Positions 5,595-5,791 of a stretch of 5,791 nt of DNA are shown piece by piece. Source of the stretch: an uncultured Clostridia bacterium (lineage in GTDB: Bacteria; Bacillota; Clostridia; Oscillospirales; Acutalibacteraceae); the NCBI GenBank assembly GCA_937912045.1, contig CALDPI010000274.1:1-5791 (forward strand). The letters are read 5' to 3'. Each line of letters begins with the position of its first letter. Within the stretch, counting starts at the first letter, position 1. A program made the position numbers and the translations under genes. The notes beneath the pieces are model-generated. The model saw only the letters and a program-made list of their open reading frames with translations. It was not told the DNA's origin and did no database searches.

Positions 5595-5791
5595 ATGGAA
5601 TTAGTATCACAGAAAAATAACGACTACGATAATCACGTCTATGAAACCGAGCTTAAGGATTTCCTTCCGCCCGAGTTTATTGACTGCCATGTTCACGTTT
5701 ATGAACATAACACAGGTCTTATGGAAACTAAAGGACCTCAGCGTGTTTATTGGACAGGAAAGGGTTCAAGAGAGATGACGGGGGCACAGCT
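5595..5791 (+). CDS. Amidohydrolase-family protein, N-terminal part (3' end outside window)
   Basis: The frame starts at ATG 5595 with a strong ribosome binding site GGAGGT (5583-5588) 6 nt upstream, and stays open to the window edge, giving 65 codons. Residues 29-35 read IDCHVHV, the HxH metal-binding motif at the end of the first barrel strand in amidohydrolase-2 (COG2159-like) proteins, which hydrolyse or decarboxylate small cyclic or carboxylic substrates. About 28 residues precede it, a little more than the minimum for this family. The rest of the catalytic residues lie outside the window, so the subfamily and substrate cannot be named. It has its own promoter and follows the operon in the same direction; a metabolic link to the operon is possible but not shown. 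Confidence 0.7.
   Translation, partial: MELVSQKNNDYDNHVYETELKDFLPPEFIDCHVHVYEHNTGLMETKGPQRVYWTGKGSREMTGAQ

Noticed and set aside
1..5791. CRISPR arrays, tRNA or rRNA genes, insertion sequences, att sites.
   Set aside because: No spaced direct repeats, cloverleaf or rRNA-like segments, transposase frames or terminal inverted repeats were seen.

Overview
The window looks like chromosomal DNA from a Gram-positive anaerobe, most likely a gut- or rumen-type clostridium (Bacillota, Clostridia). The grounds are strong GGAGG/AGGAG ribosome binding sites, canonical SigA promoters, moderate GC by eye, tight co-directional gene packing, and closest protein resemblance (from memory) to clostridial sugar-metabolism proteins. 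No sequence search was possible, so the taxonomy is an inference.

Layout, all genes on the + strand. (1) 2-652 is the C-terminal two thirds of an AEC-family membrane transporter, followed by a good intrinsic terminator (693-735). (2) 653-917 is intergenic. It holds that terminator, a near-consensus SigA promoter (829-857) and a 15-bp palindrome on the expected transcription start (866-880), a plausible operator. (3) 918-5457 is a compact six-gene operon with gaps of 1 to 23 bp. In order it encodes a fructose-6-phosphate-aldolase/transaldolase-like enzyme, a stand-alone SIS sugar-phosphate isomerase of the KpsF/GutQ type, a YjbQ (UPF0047) protein, an archaeal-type triosephosphate-isomerase-like protein, a second YjbQ protein, and an L-arabinose/L-fucose-isomerase-like protein. 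(4) 5458-5594 holds a strong hairpin and a second SigA-type promoter. (5) 5595-5791 is the start of an amidohydrolase-family gene that runs off the right edge.

How the genes may fit together (inference): the operon joins a free-sugar aldose-ketose isomerase, two enzymes for phosphorylated sugars or trioses, and a Schiff-base aldolase. This looks like a catabolic or interconversion route for a sugar or short polyol. No kinase, PTS component or regulator lies in the window, so the phosphorylation step and the sensor must lie elsewhere or the route differs from the usual one. The most unusual features are the two diverged YjbQ paralogs on either side of the TIM-like gene and the altered active-site motif of that TIM-like protein. 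Together they suggest a substrate other than the standard glycolytic ones. I do not recognise this exact gene combination as a characterised pathway.
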